Source: Anaerovirgula multivorans (GTDB lineage Bacteria > Bacillota > Clostridia > Peptostreptococcales > Natronincolaceae). From it: a stretch of DNA of 64,000 bases. A program made the translations under genes and the position numbers. Numbering within the stretch: position 1 is the stretch's first letter; each line of letters starts with the position of its first letter. Of this stretch, positions 8,843 through 16,091 are shown piece by piece. The stretch covers positions 62,001 to 126,000 of the forward strand of contig NZ_FZOJ01000010.1 in NCBI RefSeq assembly GCF_900188145.1. The letters are read 5' to 3'. The notes beneath the pieces are model-generated. The model worked only from the letters and a program-made list of their open reading frames with translations, ran no database searches and was not told where the DNA came from.

Positions 8843-11236
8843 TTATGCTGCCCACCTGTTTTGTTCTACCCTCCAAATTTTTGTTACCAATACCGTCATA
8901 TCGTCCTGAGCTTGGTTATTGGTTAGCTTCAAGGCTTCGTTCAGAATTTTGTCTGCTAGATCTTGCGGGTTTCGGGTGTTGAGGGTGGCAAGGTAAGCCG
9001 GTAGCCATTGCTCTCCTTCTTCCTTGTTGGCCTCTAGTATACCGTCGGAAACCATAATGATGAAATCTCCGTCCTCTATTTTTTGGACATCTTCGTTAAA
9101 CTCGATGTCACTTAGTATTCCTATAGGTAGGGTTGAAGAGGTGATGGTTTCTACCGTCGCGTTCTTTCTTTTTATATAACTGGGGGCAGAACCAATTTTT
9201 ACAAAGTCTACTCTTCCTTTGCACAGATTTAATAGAGCCATATCTAAACTGGAAAAGATCTCTTCTGATGACTTTAGCATCAGGGTAGAGTTAATAGATT
9301 TGATGGCCACCTCCTTGTCAAAGCCTGCCTCCATCATTTTTTCCAGCATTGTAATCGTGGCACTGGATTGACGATGCGCTTTATCTCCCGTCCCCATGCC
9401 ATCGCTAAGGGCTATGAGGTACTGACTATCCTTGATATCCATAAAGCTATACGTATCTCCTGACAATGCGTTTCCTTCCTTCATTACTTTAGCTACTTTC
9501 GTAACAGTTGTATATTGATTGGCCTCTACAAGGGTAAAGCTACAGCCTTCTCCCCCTCTTTGGTAGCCACAACCGCTATGTTTTTTCATTAGTCTTACTC
9601 CCACTGCCTCTGAAATGACAGGGATAAAACTGTTGATGCAGCTTTCTCTATTGTAACAAGGATTTTTTTCTATGGTTATTTCTAAACTTCCTCCCTCCTG
9701 TTGAATCACCATTATCTTTTTCGCTGATAATCCTGCTTTGTCTAATGCAACATACAATTCATTTTCTAGCTCCACATTAAAGGTAGTATCTCCACTTAAT
9801 TCTTTTGCCATCTGTCCAATAACATCGGAAACTCCTTTAAATTGTTGTCCAACTAACTCCCTTCCTTCAATAAATCGCTGTCTCCAGCTCATATCTAAAT
9901 AACTAAGCTCATAAAGATGGGTCATTTTTTCCACTACTTTACTTGAATGAATACAGCGTTTTTTTAGCTCCTCTGGCAGATCCTCTACCTGTAGGCTTCC
10001 ACGGGTTTCTATCAATACCATGAGGTCTGCCATTGCTTGGTAGGTGTTGTAAAAATTCTTTTCCCAACAACTTCTTCTCATGCCACAGCTGTTACAAACA
10101 TGGTTAGCCATTTCTTGAATAAGATTCGTCAATTCATCCTTTTCAAAGATCTCATATTTGTCAGAGATTTTTTCAAAGGTAGCGGCTAATTCGTTAAAAA
10201 CACTTGAAAATTCCATGAGTTTTTCGTAGGTTCTTTTTTTCATCCTCTCGCTATGGGTTTCATCTGAATAGAGAATGCTTCTAGGACTGTTGCAGAACTT
10301 TTCCATCTGTTGTACCCACGAGGTAGGTAGTAGTAGAAACAATCCAAAGGCTAAAAAGATTTCTCTAAACTGAATAAAAACTTCATAATAGCCATTGATG
10401 TAAAAGGTTAATATAGCATTTCCTATCAGAAACCCTAGACCGCTTCCGAACTTCCCCATATCCTTAAAAATTCCTGCTAACAACCCCGAAAATCCAAATA
10501 TGCCTATAACCACTGGCGGCGTGCCTGCAAAGGACATACTGGTAATAAGTCCTAAGGTGATTCCTACTGATGCTCCCACTGCAGTACCTCCATTGTAGGC
10601 AAATAGGATAGTGATTAGAATTGCTAAGCTGTTTCTAAGCGATAAGTTGAAAATATATACTTCATTGATGCCAGAAAGGGCAACAGCCGTAAGGATGGCT
10701 ACACAAATGATTTCCTCTGTTGACAAAATCCTTCGATTTTTCTTTTCTATAAGAAGGGGTAGGGCATAGGAAGAAATATATAAGGTGACAAAGATCACTA
10801 CGGCTTCAAAGGCCATCATCATCACGTCGTAGAGATAAAAGGTTTTTAAGCTGGCAAACAGCATGGCGGCTGTGAAATAAGCAAAGCCACTTATGAAGGC
10901 AGCCTTCAAGGTTTTCATCTTTCTTAAATCCATTACGTAATGAAATAATAAATAAATAATACCTAGGGTAATACCATAGGGAATGCTGCTATTCATCCCT
11001 TGGGCAGAAATAATCCCTAGAAAGGCAGTTAACCCTGTATAGGCATATTTTCTATCCTTATAATTTAAGGCTGCAAAAAATCCTATGCCGAAGGGAGTGA
11101 GTCCCTGTAAAATCCCCGCTCTGCCTAATAAGAAACTAAGCATACTTAAAAGAATCAGCTTCTTATTTAAAAAGGTCAGTGCCGACTTTCTTTCTCTATT
11201 TAGTTGTACTGGAAATATTGTTGGTTTCTCTGCCAT
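8843..11236 (-). CDS. spoIIE: Stage II sporulation protein E, PP2C phosphatase
   Basis: 797 residues, close to the usual ~800-830. The N-terminal half (about residues 30-320) has around ten membrane helices; a central region (about 330-580) with a Cys cluster (CNSCGMRRSCWEKN near 400) drives oligomerisation and FtsZ contact; the C-terminal 210 residues are the PP2C phosphatase, with SDGMGTGDKAH near 610 and SDGILE near 740 supplying metal-binding aspartates. SpoIIE dephosphorylates SpoIIAA at the polar septum to activate SigF in the forespore. The start follows a GGGGGG site. Its promoter is readable at 11348-11380. Its 3' end is duplicated at 3433-3624. Confidence 0.97.
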   Translation of the reverse strand: MAEKPTIFPVQLNRERKSALTFLNKKLILLSMLSFLLGRAGILQGLTPFGIGFFAALNYKDRKYAYTGLTAFLGIISAQGMNSSIPYGITLGIIYLLFHYVMDLRKMKTLKAAFISGFAYFTAAMLFASLKTFYLYDVMMMAFEAVVIFVTLYISSYALPLLIEKKNRRILSTEEIICVAILTAVALSGINEVYIFNLSLRNSLAILITILFAYNGGTAVGASVGITLGLITSMSFAGTPPVVIGIFGFSGLLAGIFKDMGKFGSGLGFLIGNAILTFYINGYYEVFIQFREIFLAFGLFLLLPTSWVQQMEKFCNSPRSILYSDETHSERMKKRTYEKLMEFSSVFNELAATFEKISDKYEIFEKDELTNLIQEMANHVCNSCGMRRSCWEKNFYNTYQAMADLMVLIETRGSLQVEDLPEELKKRCIHSSKVVEKMTHLYELSYLDMSWRQRFIEGRELVGQQFKGVSDVIGQMAKELSGDTTFNVELENELYVALDKAGLSAKKIMVIQQEGGSLEITIEKNPCYNRESCINSFIPVISEAVGVRLMKKHSGCGYQRGGEGCSFTLVEANQYTTVTKVAKVMKEGNALSGDTYSFMDIKDSQYLIALSDGMGTGDKAHRQSSATITMLEKMMEAGFDKEVAIKSINSTLMLKSSEEIFSSLDMALLNLCKGRVDFVKIGSAPSYIKRKNATVETITSSTLPIGILSDIEFNEDVQKIEDGDFIIMVSDGILEANKEEGEQWLPAYLATLNTRNPQDLADKILNEALKLTNNQAQDDMTVLVTKIWRVEQNRWAA

Positions 11237-11347
11237 AATTTTATCCCCCCGGTAATTTAAGATTAAGGCTAAAATCTACTACAAGACTTTTAAACCTCAA
11301 AATTCTAATCCTCAAGACCTTAATCTAAATATTTTTTCTATAGGGAA

Positions 11348-11380
11348 ATTGTAACAGATGAATAAAGAGAGATTTGTCAA
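11348..11380 (-). promoter_or_regulatory. SigA-type spoIIE promoter with 21-bp spacer
   Basis: On the minus strand TTGACA (11375-11380) and TACAAT (11348-11353) are separated by 21 bases. Such over-long spacing is the known hallmark of Spo0A-activated SigA promoters of B. subtilis spoIIG and spoIIE. The -35 hexamer is embedded in a Spo0A-box-like sequence. The expected start of transcription is near 11341, about 105 bases upstream of the spoIIE ATG. Confidence 0.75.
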
Positions 11381-11436
11381 GAATAGGGGGTAAATTTGAA
11401 AAACCTTTAGACAATCCTTTATGGGTTTTTGACAAA
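11373..11436 (-). promoter_or_regulatory. Spo0A boxes upstream of spoIIE
   Basis: TTTGTCAAG (11373-11381, one mismatch to TTTGTCRAA) overlaps the -35 element. TTTGACAAA (11428-11436, the perfect complement of TTTGTCAAA) lies at about -87 to -95 relative to the predicted start. A weaker TTAGACAAT lies between them at 11408-11416. Spacing resembles sites 1 and 2 of the B. subtilis spoIIG promoter. Confidence 0.65.
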
Positions 11437-11444
11437 AAAAATCA

Positions 11445-11484
11445 AATATATGGTAGGTAATACATATATCATCTACCATATATT
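11445..11484. repeat. 12-bp-arm inverted repeat in spoIIE-ppx gap
   Basis: AATATATGGTAG and CTACCATATATT are perfect arms separated by 16 bases. No T-run follows in the leftward direction. It lies just upstream of the distal Spo0A box, so it could be an operator or a small element remnant. Confidence 0.6.
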
Positions 11485-11571
11485 GGGTGTAGTCTATCTA
11501 GCGTATGATTTTTTGGCGAAGGGTTGGACTTTCTGTGGAATAGTTTTTTGAATAAAAAAATATTATTACAA

Positions 11572-11610
11572 TATATATAGTAGATTGTTGAAAAAAATCA
11601 ACTATATATA
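11572..11610. repeat. AT-rich inverted repeat
   Basis: TATATATAGT (11572-11581) is complementary to ACTATATATA (11601-11610), with an inner GTTGA/TCAAC pair. It lies about 100 bases downstream of ppx on the minus strand. Its T-rich flank could act as a weak terminator for ppx. Confidence 0.5.
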
Positions 11611-11657
11611 GACTTTTTAAAAGCTTTCAGGTAGCAGAGAACCAAAGGGAAACCGGC

Positions 11658-11706
11658 AGAACCGTCCCCGTGGCATATGTGTAGAACCGTCCCCGTGGCA
11701 TATGTG
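11658..11706. repeat. Two tandem 24-bp copies of a CCGTCCCCGTGG motif
   Basis: AGAACCGTCCCCGTGGCATA plus TGTG occurs at 11658-11681 and again identically at 11683-11706, ending two bases before the ppx stop codon. Short GGAACCGTCCCC-like sequences are common around IS200/REP-associated transposases in clostridia (recalled, not checked), so this may be a mobile-element footprint. Confidence 0.75.
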
Positions 11707-11707
11707 A

Positions 11708-12601
11708 TTACAATTGGTCATACAACAATCCCTCTAGATTATCGTATTCACTGACAGTAATTTTGCCTATATTGAGGTTTTTCATAATCACCAGCAGGAT
11801 CATTACACCTGCTATAATGATATCAGCTCTTTTAGGATGCAGTCCCTTCAGTTTTTTTCTTTCTTCTATCGTAAGCTGCATCAATTGACTTTTTACTGTT
11901 TCGATATTTTCTACTGTTAAGCTGTAGTTGTGTACCTTTTCCATATCGTAGGGTTCTAACTGTTGATGTAGAGCAGCTAAGGTCGTAATGGTGCCTCCTA
12001 TACCGATTAGCTGTTGCAGCTCTGTTCCATTTAATCGATGAAGGGTATTTTCTATTGTGGTTTTTATTGCCTGACGAAGCTTTGTCTCATTTTCCCCTAC
12101 CCGTTCTGTCATTCTGACAGCTCCTACATTTTCACTGATGATCTCTTTTAAATTCTCACCACTACCCAAAATGAATTCTGTGCTACCTCCTCCGATATCG
12201 ATTACCATTGTCTCTAAGGCGGTATCCTTCAAACCCATAAGTACCCCTTTATAACCTATCTCTGCCTCTTTTTTACCGCTTATAATTTCTATTTTTATGC
12301 CAGTTTTCTCAAAAGCAGCCTTAACAAATTCTTTACCGTTTTTTGCATCTCTTACGGCACTGGTGGCAATAGCAAAAATAGTTTCTGCTCCATAATTCCT
12401 TGCTTTTTTTACAAAGACGTCAAATGCCTCTAGATTTCTTTCCATGCCATCTTGGGTAATGGCTCCTCCTTGGTCCACCGATTGTCCGATGCGGGTGGTA
12501 TTGATTTCTTTTTCTCTATGTAGAATTCTCATTCCCTCTAGTTCGGCTAAGAGCAGTCTCATAGAATTAGTTCCTATGTCAATGGCAGCATATCTTTTCA
12601 T
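11708..12601 (-). CDS. ppx: Ppx/GppA-family exopolyphosphatase
   Basis: About 297 residues of the actin-like ASKHA fold. The two phosphate-binding loops are visible: YAAIDIGTNSMRLLL at the N-terminus and VIDIGGGSTEF near residue 140; GIGGTITTLAAL near 205 is the adenosine-type motif. The family removes terminal phosphate from polyphosphate or pppGpp; this short version lacks the C-terminal HD domain of E. coli Ppx. I chose the second ATG (12601), 7 bases from GGAGG, because the first is only one base from it. It lies between yabR and spoIIE, a common clostridial position. Confidence 0.9.
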   Translation of the reverse strand: MKRYAAIDIGTNSMRLLLAELEGMRILHREKEINTTRIGQSVDQGGAITQDGMERNLEAFDVFVKKARNYGAETIFAIATSAVRDAKNGKEFVKAAFEKTGIKIEIISGKKEAEIGYKGVLMGLKDTALETMVIDIGGGSTEFILGSGENLKEIISENVGAVRMTERVGENETKLRQAIKTTIENTLHRLNGTELQQLIGIGGTITTLAALHQQLEPYDMEKVHNYSLTVENIETVKSQLMQLTIEERKKLKGLHPKRADIIIAGVMILLVIMKNLNIGKITVSEYDNLEGLLYDQL

Positions 12602-12614
12602 CGTCATTCCTCCG

Positions 12615-12643
12615 CATAAAAAAGCCAGGCATAGTTCCCTGGC
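12615..12643 (-). terminator. Terminator after yabR
   Basis: GCCAGG (12624-12629) pairs with CCTGGC (12638-12643), and the minus strand continues into TTTTTTATG. It lies between the yabR stop and the ppx start, so ppx may have its own promoter or depend on read-through. Confidence 0.8.
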
Positions 12644-12664
12644 GTTTGTTTTATAAGCAATTTA

Positions 12665-13081
12665 TTATATTTTATTTCTAAATCCATTTCCTCTACGACC
12701 AGATGTCTTGCTTTTAGACTTTAATACCTGCATTTTTTCTTCACTTTCCTTCATGAATCTGCTAAGCTTATCATCAAAGGTCAATCTTGTAGCATCTTCA
12801 CCGGTACTCCAATCAACTTCTGCAGGTTTTACGGATTTTTTATTCTGCACAGAAGCTTGTCGGATAGATAAGCTGATTTTGCCATCTTTTCCGATAGATA
12901 GTACCTTTACCTTTACTTTTTGTTTGTCTTTTAGATAATCATGAATATTTTTTACATAATCATCTGCAACTTCTGAAATGTGTACTAATCCTGTTTTGCC
13001 TTCTCCAAGATCTATAAAGGCACCAAAATTTGTAATGCCAGATACTGTGCCTTCTACAATCTTACCTTCCTCTGCCAGCAT
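12665..13081 (-). CDS. yabR: S1 RNA-binding domain protein YabR
   Basis: About 138 residues. A single S1 (OB-fold) domain fills residues 3-75, with VSGITNFGAFIDLGEGKTGL and HISEVADDYV as the canonical strands; a basic low-complexity tail ends in KSKTSGRRGNGFRNK. YabR-like proteins bind RNA and associate with ribosomes; the exact role is not settled. I chose the ATG giving MLAEEGK, which fits the family start, although its AGGAGG is 12 bases away. The gene follows divIC as in B. subtilis. Confidence 0.9.
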   Translation of the reverse strand: MLAEEGKIVEGTVSGITNFGAFIDLGEGKTGLVHISEVADDYVKNIHDYLKDKQKVKVKVLSIGKDGKISLSIRQASVQNKKSVKPAEVDWSTGEDATRLTFDDKLSRFMKESEEKMQVLKSKSKTSGRRGNGFRNKI

Positions 13082-13198
13082 AAAATTAATATTCCTCCTT
13101 GAGCAATTTACTTGCATATTAATTAAAATAATTGCATTTAAGCATTTATATTATATCAGATTCTATGTAATGTCTCAAGTACAGGAAAGAAAATATTT

Positions 13199-13492
13199 TC
13201 ACTGCTCTCCAATATCGATAACCATTATTTCATTAGATCCTATCATTTTCAGCTGTTGTCGTGCAATTTTTTCTATATATTGGTCATCATTGCTAACTTC
13301 CAGCTGTTGATTAAGAATATCGATATCCTGTTGTATTTTTTCTATTTCCTGTAAAGAACTCATCTCCTGCTGCTTTAAGTGTTTTAGTTCCTGTTGTTGC
13401 TGGTATAAGGTACTCAGTACATAAAAAACTAGGATTAAAAGGATTCCCATCCATATTGTTTTCGATGTGTTTTTCCTTTTTTTCTTTTGCAT
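13199..13492 (-). CDS. divIC: Septum formation initiator DivIC/FtsB
   Basis: 97-residue bitopic protein: a basic cytoplasmic N-terminus (KKKRK), one membrane helix (residues ~14-34, ending YVLST), then a long extracellular coiled coil with Gln/Leu heptads and a short C-terminal tail. This is the DivIC/FtsB pattern, part of the divisome complex with FtsL and DivIB that activates septal peptidoglycan synthesis. AGGAGG lies 7 bases before the chosen ATG. Its position between yabQ and yabR matches the conserved spore-former order. Confidence 0.92.
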   Translation of the reverse strand: MQKKKRKNTSKTIWMGILLILVFYVLSTLYQQQQELKHLKQQEMSSLQEIEKIQQDIDILNQQLEVSNDDQYIEKIARQQLKMIGSNEIMVIDIGEQ

Positions 13493-13529
13493 AGGGCAAC
13501 CTCCTTGCATAGCCTATGTAGGTGTTTCT

Positions 13530-14036
13530 CTATTTCTTCTTAAAGTAGCTTGTTAAATTCTTTTTAGTTCTAGTCATCATCCTACTTGGTAATTGTAAAT
13601 ATCTCTTTGTCTTATAGTATATAGGCTTTGTCTTTGTTTTGCAATAGGAATAAGGTAACTCTATTAGACATAATCCTACACGGAAGGGATATATGATGAT
13701 ATGACATAGGTCCATCATAAAGCTTTTAACGATTCTTAGAATAAAAACTATTGCATTGGTGACAACTTCACTTAAAAAGAAGGTATAGGTTGCCGCTCCT
13801 ATGACGAAGCCTAAGAAGTTATAAAAACGTAGTGCTCCTTGATTGCTCATAATCAGCACATAAAAAGCCACAACGGAAATAACCAGCCAAAAAAGAAAAT
13901 CCTGTATAACTGTGGCGATCTTTTTGGGATGAAAAGCTCTTCTAAATATTTTATATAGGTCATAAATAAAGCCGATTAATATTCCTCCATAAATGGTGGT
14001 CAATAAAATATATGCTTCTTGGGATATAGAAATCAT
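13530..14036 (-). CDS. yabQ: Spore cortex biosynthesis protein YabQ
   Basis: 168 residues with four hydrophobic segments in the first two thirds and a very basic C-terminal tail (KTKTKPIYYKTKRY and ending in KKK). The GILIGFIYDLYKIFRR motif near the N-terminus is characteristic of YabQ. In B. subtilis YabQ is a SigE-dependent mother-cell protein of the outer forespore membrane needed for cortex formation. The ATG giving MISISQ is preferred; it follows GGTGGTG. It sits between yabP and divIC, as in other spore formers. Confidence 0.93.
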   Translation of the reverse strand: MISISQEAYILLTTIYGGILIGFIYDLYKIFRRAFHPKKIATVIQDFLFWLVISVVAFYVLIMSNQGALRFYNFLGFVIGAATYTFFLSEVVTNAIVFILRIVKSFMMDLCHIIIYPFRVGLCLIELPYSYCKTKTKPIYYKTKRYLQLPSRMMTRTKKNLTSYFKKK

Positions 14037-14192
14037 TTTTTCACCACCTAACAATTGATAGTAAAATCCTCTAATGCTTATTGAGATGATTTACTAAGCT
14101 TATATTTTTAAAAACAAAATATAGTTTTCATATTTATTATATTCTTCTATAGCTTGTTTGGTGACAGGTGGTTTTCAAATAAATAAAAAAGA

Positions 14193-14219
14193 AACTGTCA
14201 ATTTAGTAAATTGACAGTT
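14193..14219 (-). terminator. Terminator after yabP
   Basis: AACTGTCAATTT and AAATTGACAGTT form a 12-bp perfect stem with a 3-base loop. The minus strand continues TTTCTTTTTTATTT, a good intrinsic terminator between yabP and yabQ. Confidence 0.8.
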
Positions 14220-14336
14220 CCCCTTCGGTGTATTGCTAAGACTCCCGCTCTTCAATCAGTAGACTAAGCACTACATCCTCGAAATAAACTCGGCTACAAT
14301 TCAGTGGAAAAACCGCCCTCTGAATTAAGTCTCGTT
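14220..14336. other. GC-richer structured spacer downstream of yabP
   Basis: This 117-base stretch is less AT-rich than its surroundings and contains short complementary segments and a CCGCCCTCTGAATT/AATTCAG stretch. I see no open reading frame with a ribosome site. It may be a remnant of a small mobile element or an uncharacterised RNA; nothing firmer can be said. Confidence 0.3.
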
Positions 14337-14627
14337 TTACTTAAACATCTTGCCGAAGAATCCTGAGCTTTTTGCCGATAAACTTTCTCTATCACTATAA
14401 GTCATAGAATGAACTATCCCGGTGATAGATACGTTGCCGTCTTCTATGTTTAGTTTGTTTACATCTAAATCGTCACCCTTAATGGTAATAACCCCTGCTA
14501 TGGTCTCTACTATTACCAACTCACTGTTGAAGTTATTCACATGCTCTACGCCGGAAATCGATAATTTTTCTCTGTTTTCTAGAATGACGCTATGACCTCT
14601 TAGACGATTGTTTCTTCTCTCCTCCAA
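14337..14627 (-). CDS. yabP: Sporulation protein YabP
   Basis: 96 residues, standard length. The YabP motifs GHSVILENREKLSISGVE (residues 11-28) and ITIKGDDLDVNKLNIEDG (residues 47-64) are clear, followed by VSITG. YabP is required for spore cortex assembly with YabQ and is made in the mother cell under SigE in B. subtilis. The start is TTG (14627), preceded by GGCGGGTGA; the internal sequence offers no better ATG. A terminator separates it from yabQ, unlike the tight B. subtilis arrangement. Confidence 0.93.
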   Translation of the reverse strand: MEERRNNRLRGHSVILENREKLSISGVEHVNNFNSELVIVETIAGVITIKGDDLDVNKLNIEDGNVSITGIVHSMTYSDRESLSAKSSGFFGKMFK

Positions 14628-14726
14628 AATATCACCCGCCTTTTTACGGCTCTGCCGCAGGTTGAGGTTAAGGTTGACACTCTCCCTCTTAATCTATCTT
14701 ATTCTAACGAGTTCGTCCATTATAAC

Positions 14727-14752
14727 TAAAAAAACCACCTAAGTGGCTTTTT
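14727..14752 (-). terminator. Terminator of the SpoIID-like gene
   Basis: On the minus strand AAAAGCCAC, a short loop, GTGG and then seven T. It lies just after the stop codon of the SpoIID-domain gene. Confidence 0.75.
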
Positions 14753-14755
14753 TGG

Positions 14756-15736
14756 TTATTCCCAAAGTTTAATGATTTCTATATCCTTAAAGTAATGCTT
14801 TACAATTTCTTCAGCACTTCTTCCGTCTTCCGCCATTTGATAAGCTCCCCATTGGCTCATACCAACACCATGGCCATAGCCGGTACCACTGATGGTAACC
14901 TGGTCGCCTTCCACTGATATATTCTCTAGCTTTGTAGATTTCATTCTGGTGCTATCTAGAGCTAGTCTAAAGGCTGGTGCCATAACAACTGCTTCTCCTA
15001 TCTGCAGCTTATAGGCTCTGCCAGAAGGACCCCATTCTGCAACCGTGATACTATCGAAATCTCCTGGCTCCTGTCCTGCACTTTGAACTGCCTCTACGAT
15101 TTCTGCCTTGGTAAAGGTTTCACTCCAATTTACATCCTCCTCAGGAGCCTCTGGCGAATCGGGAGATTCAATAGAGTGGACATAAGGAGGCTCCTCTTCA
15201 TCCAGACCTAATCCCTCTACAGCCATAGCGGTTTGTCCTGCTGCATGGGCATGGAACCATGCTTTGATATATTCATTGTTATGTACTGCTACTTGTCCTC
15301 TAGTGGCATTTACCGCTTCTACGATCCTCTCATTAACGCCTTCTGCATTCCATGCTTGAGCTTCTTCAATATCGGTGGATACATTGGCTCCCTCGTATTT
15401 AGAGCCCTCCATATTATCAACAAATTCCATAACAAAGGTTCTAGCTAAAATCGCCTGTGCCTTTAGGGCCTCCATAGGCCAATCATTTTGCATTTCTCCC
15501 GCCAGTACCCCTTGTAGATATTCTTCAAAATCCATTTCTTTATTTTGTTCTTCTTCTACAATATGTACTGTCAGTCTAGGTTCTTTTCCCTCTCCTTGAT
15601 CAATAGCTTCAGGGATATCAGGGGTTTCTTCTGGTTGCTGCGGTCCCTCTGGCCGCCTAGCTGCTCGACAACCAGCTAAAGATATAATTAGCAGAATCAC
15701 CAATAATAACATGCCATACTTCTTGAACTTTTTCAT
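14756..15736 (-). CDS. SpoIID/LytB-domain lipoprotein
   Basis: 326 residues. A signal sequence ends in lipobox SLAGC (Cys23), then a Pro/Glu-rich linker (about 25-55) and a SpoIID domain to the end. Key segments are FEEYLQGVLAGEMQNDW near residue 72, with the catalytic-type Glu, ALKAQAILARTF, and the terminal GYGHGVGMSQWGA. SpoIID-family proteins are lytic transglycosylases that cleave denuded glycan. Canonical SpoIID has an uncleaved anchor and a different neighbourhood, so this lipoprotein is probably a paralogue that arrived between rqcP and yabP, with a cortex or cell-wall role inferred only. Confidence 0.88.
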   Translation of the reverse strand: MKKFKKYGMLLLVILLIISLAGCRAARRPEGPQQPEETPDIPEAIDQGEGKEPRLTVHIVEEEQNKEMDFEEYLQGVLAGEMQNDWPMEALKAQAILARTFVMEFVDNMEGSKYEGANVSTDIEEAQAWNAEGVNERIVEAVNATRGQVAVHNNEYIKAWFHAHAAGQTAMAVEGLGLDEEEPPYVHSIESPDSPEAPEEDVNWSETFTKAEIVEAVQSAGQEPGDFDSITVAEWGPSGRAYKLQIGEAVVMAPAFRLALDSTRMKSTKLENISVEGDQVTISGTGYGHGVGMSQWGAYQMAEDGRSAEEIVKHYFKDIEIIKLWE

Positions 15737-15821
15737 AGGAATCCTCCTTGTAAAATTTCTCTATAACTTTCAAGCTATCTGTGTCTATATTATTTGAAAT
15801 AGAAGGCATTCCTATGCAATT

Positions 15822-16064
15822 TTAATCAATCAGCCGAAACATTTCCTTTGCTTCGTCTTTTTTTACATGCTCTTGTAGCTGCGTAATTTCCACCTTCAAT
15901 GGTTTATCACCAAAATGAATTTCCAATTGATCTCCTACTTCTACTTCGGTTCCTGCCTTGGCTACCTTGCCATTTACAAAGACTCTTCCTTTGTCGCAGG
16001 CCTCCTTTGCTACAGTTCTTCTTTTTATGATTCTTGATATTTTCATATACTTGTCTAAGCGCAT
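15822..16064 (-). CDS. rqcP: RNA-binding S4-domain protein RqcP (YabO)
   Basis: 80 residues, a single S4 domain: MRLDKYMKISRIIKRRT at the N-terminus, then CDKGRVFVNGKVAKAGTEV and GDQLEIHFG. RqcP cooperates with RqcH in C-terminal alanine tailing on stalled 50S subunits during ribosome quality control. AAGGGGA precedes the ATG. In B. subtilis it lies between yabN(mazG) and yabP; here the CssRS-like module and hup separate it from mazG and the SpoIID-like gene separates it from yabP. Confidence 0.94.
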   Translation of the reverse strand: MRLDKYMKISRIIKRRTVAKEACDKGRVFVNGKVAKAGTEVEVGDQLEIHFGDKPLKVEITQLQEHVKKDEAKEMFRLID

Positions 16065-16091
16065 ATTTATTTCCCCTTAAAATATTATTGT

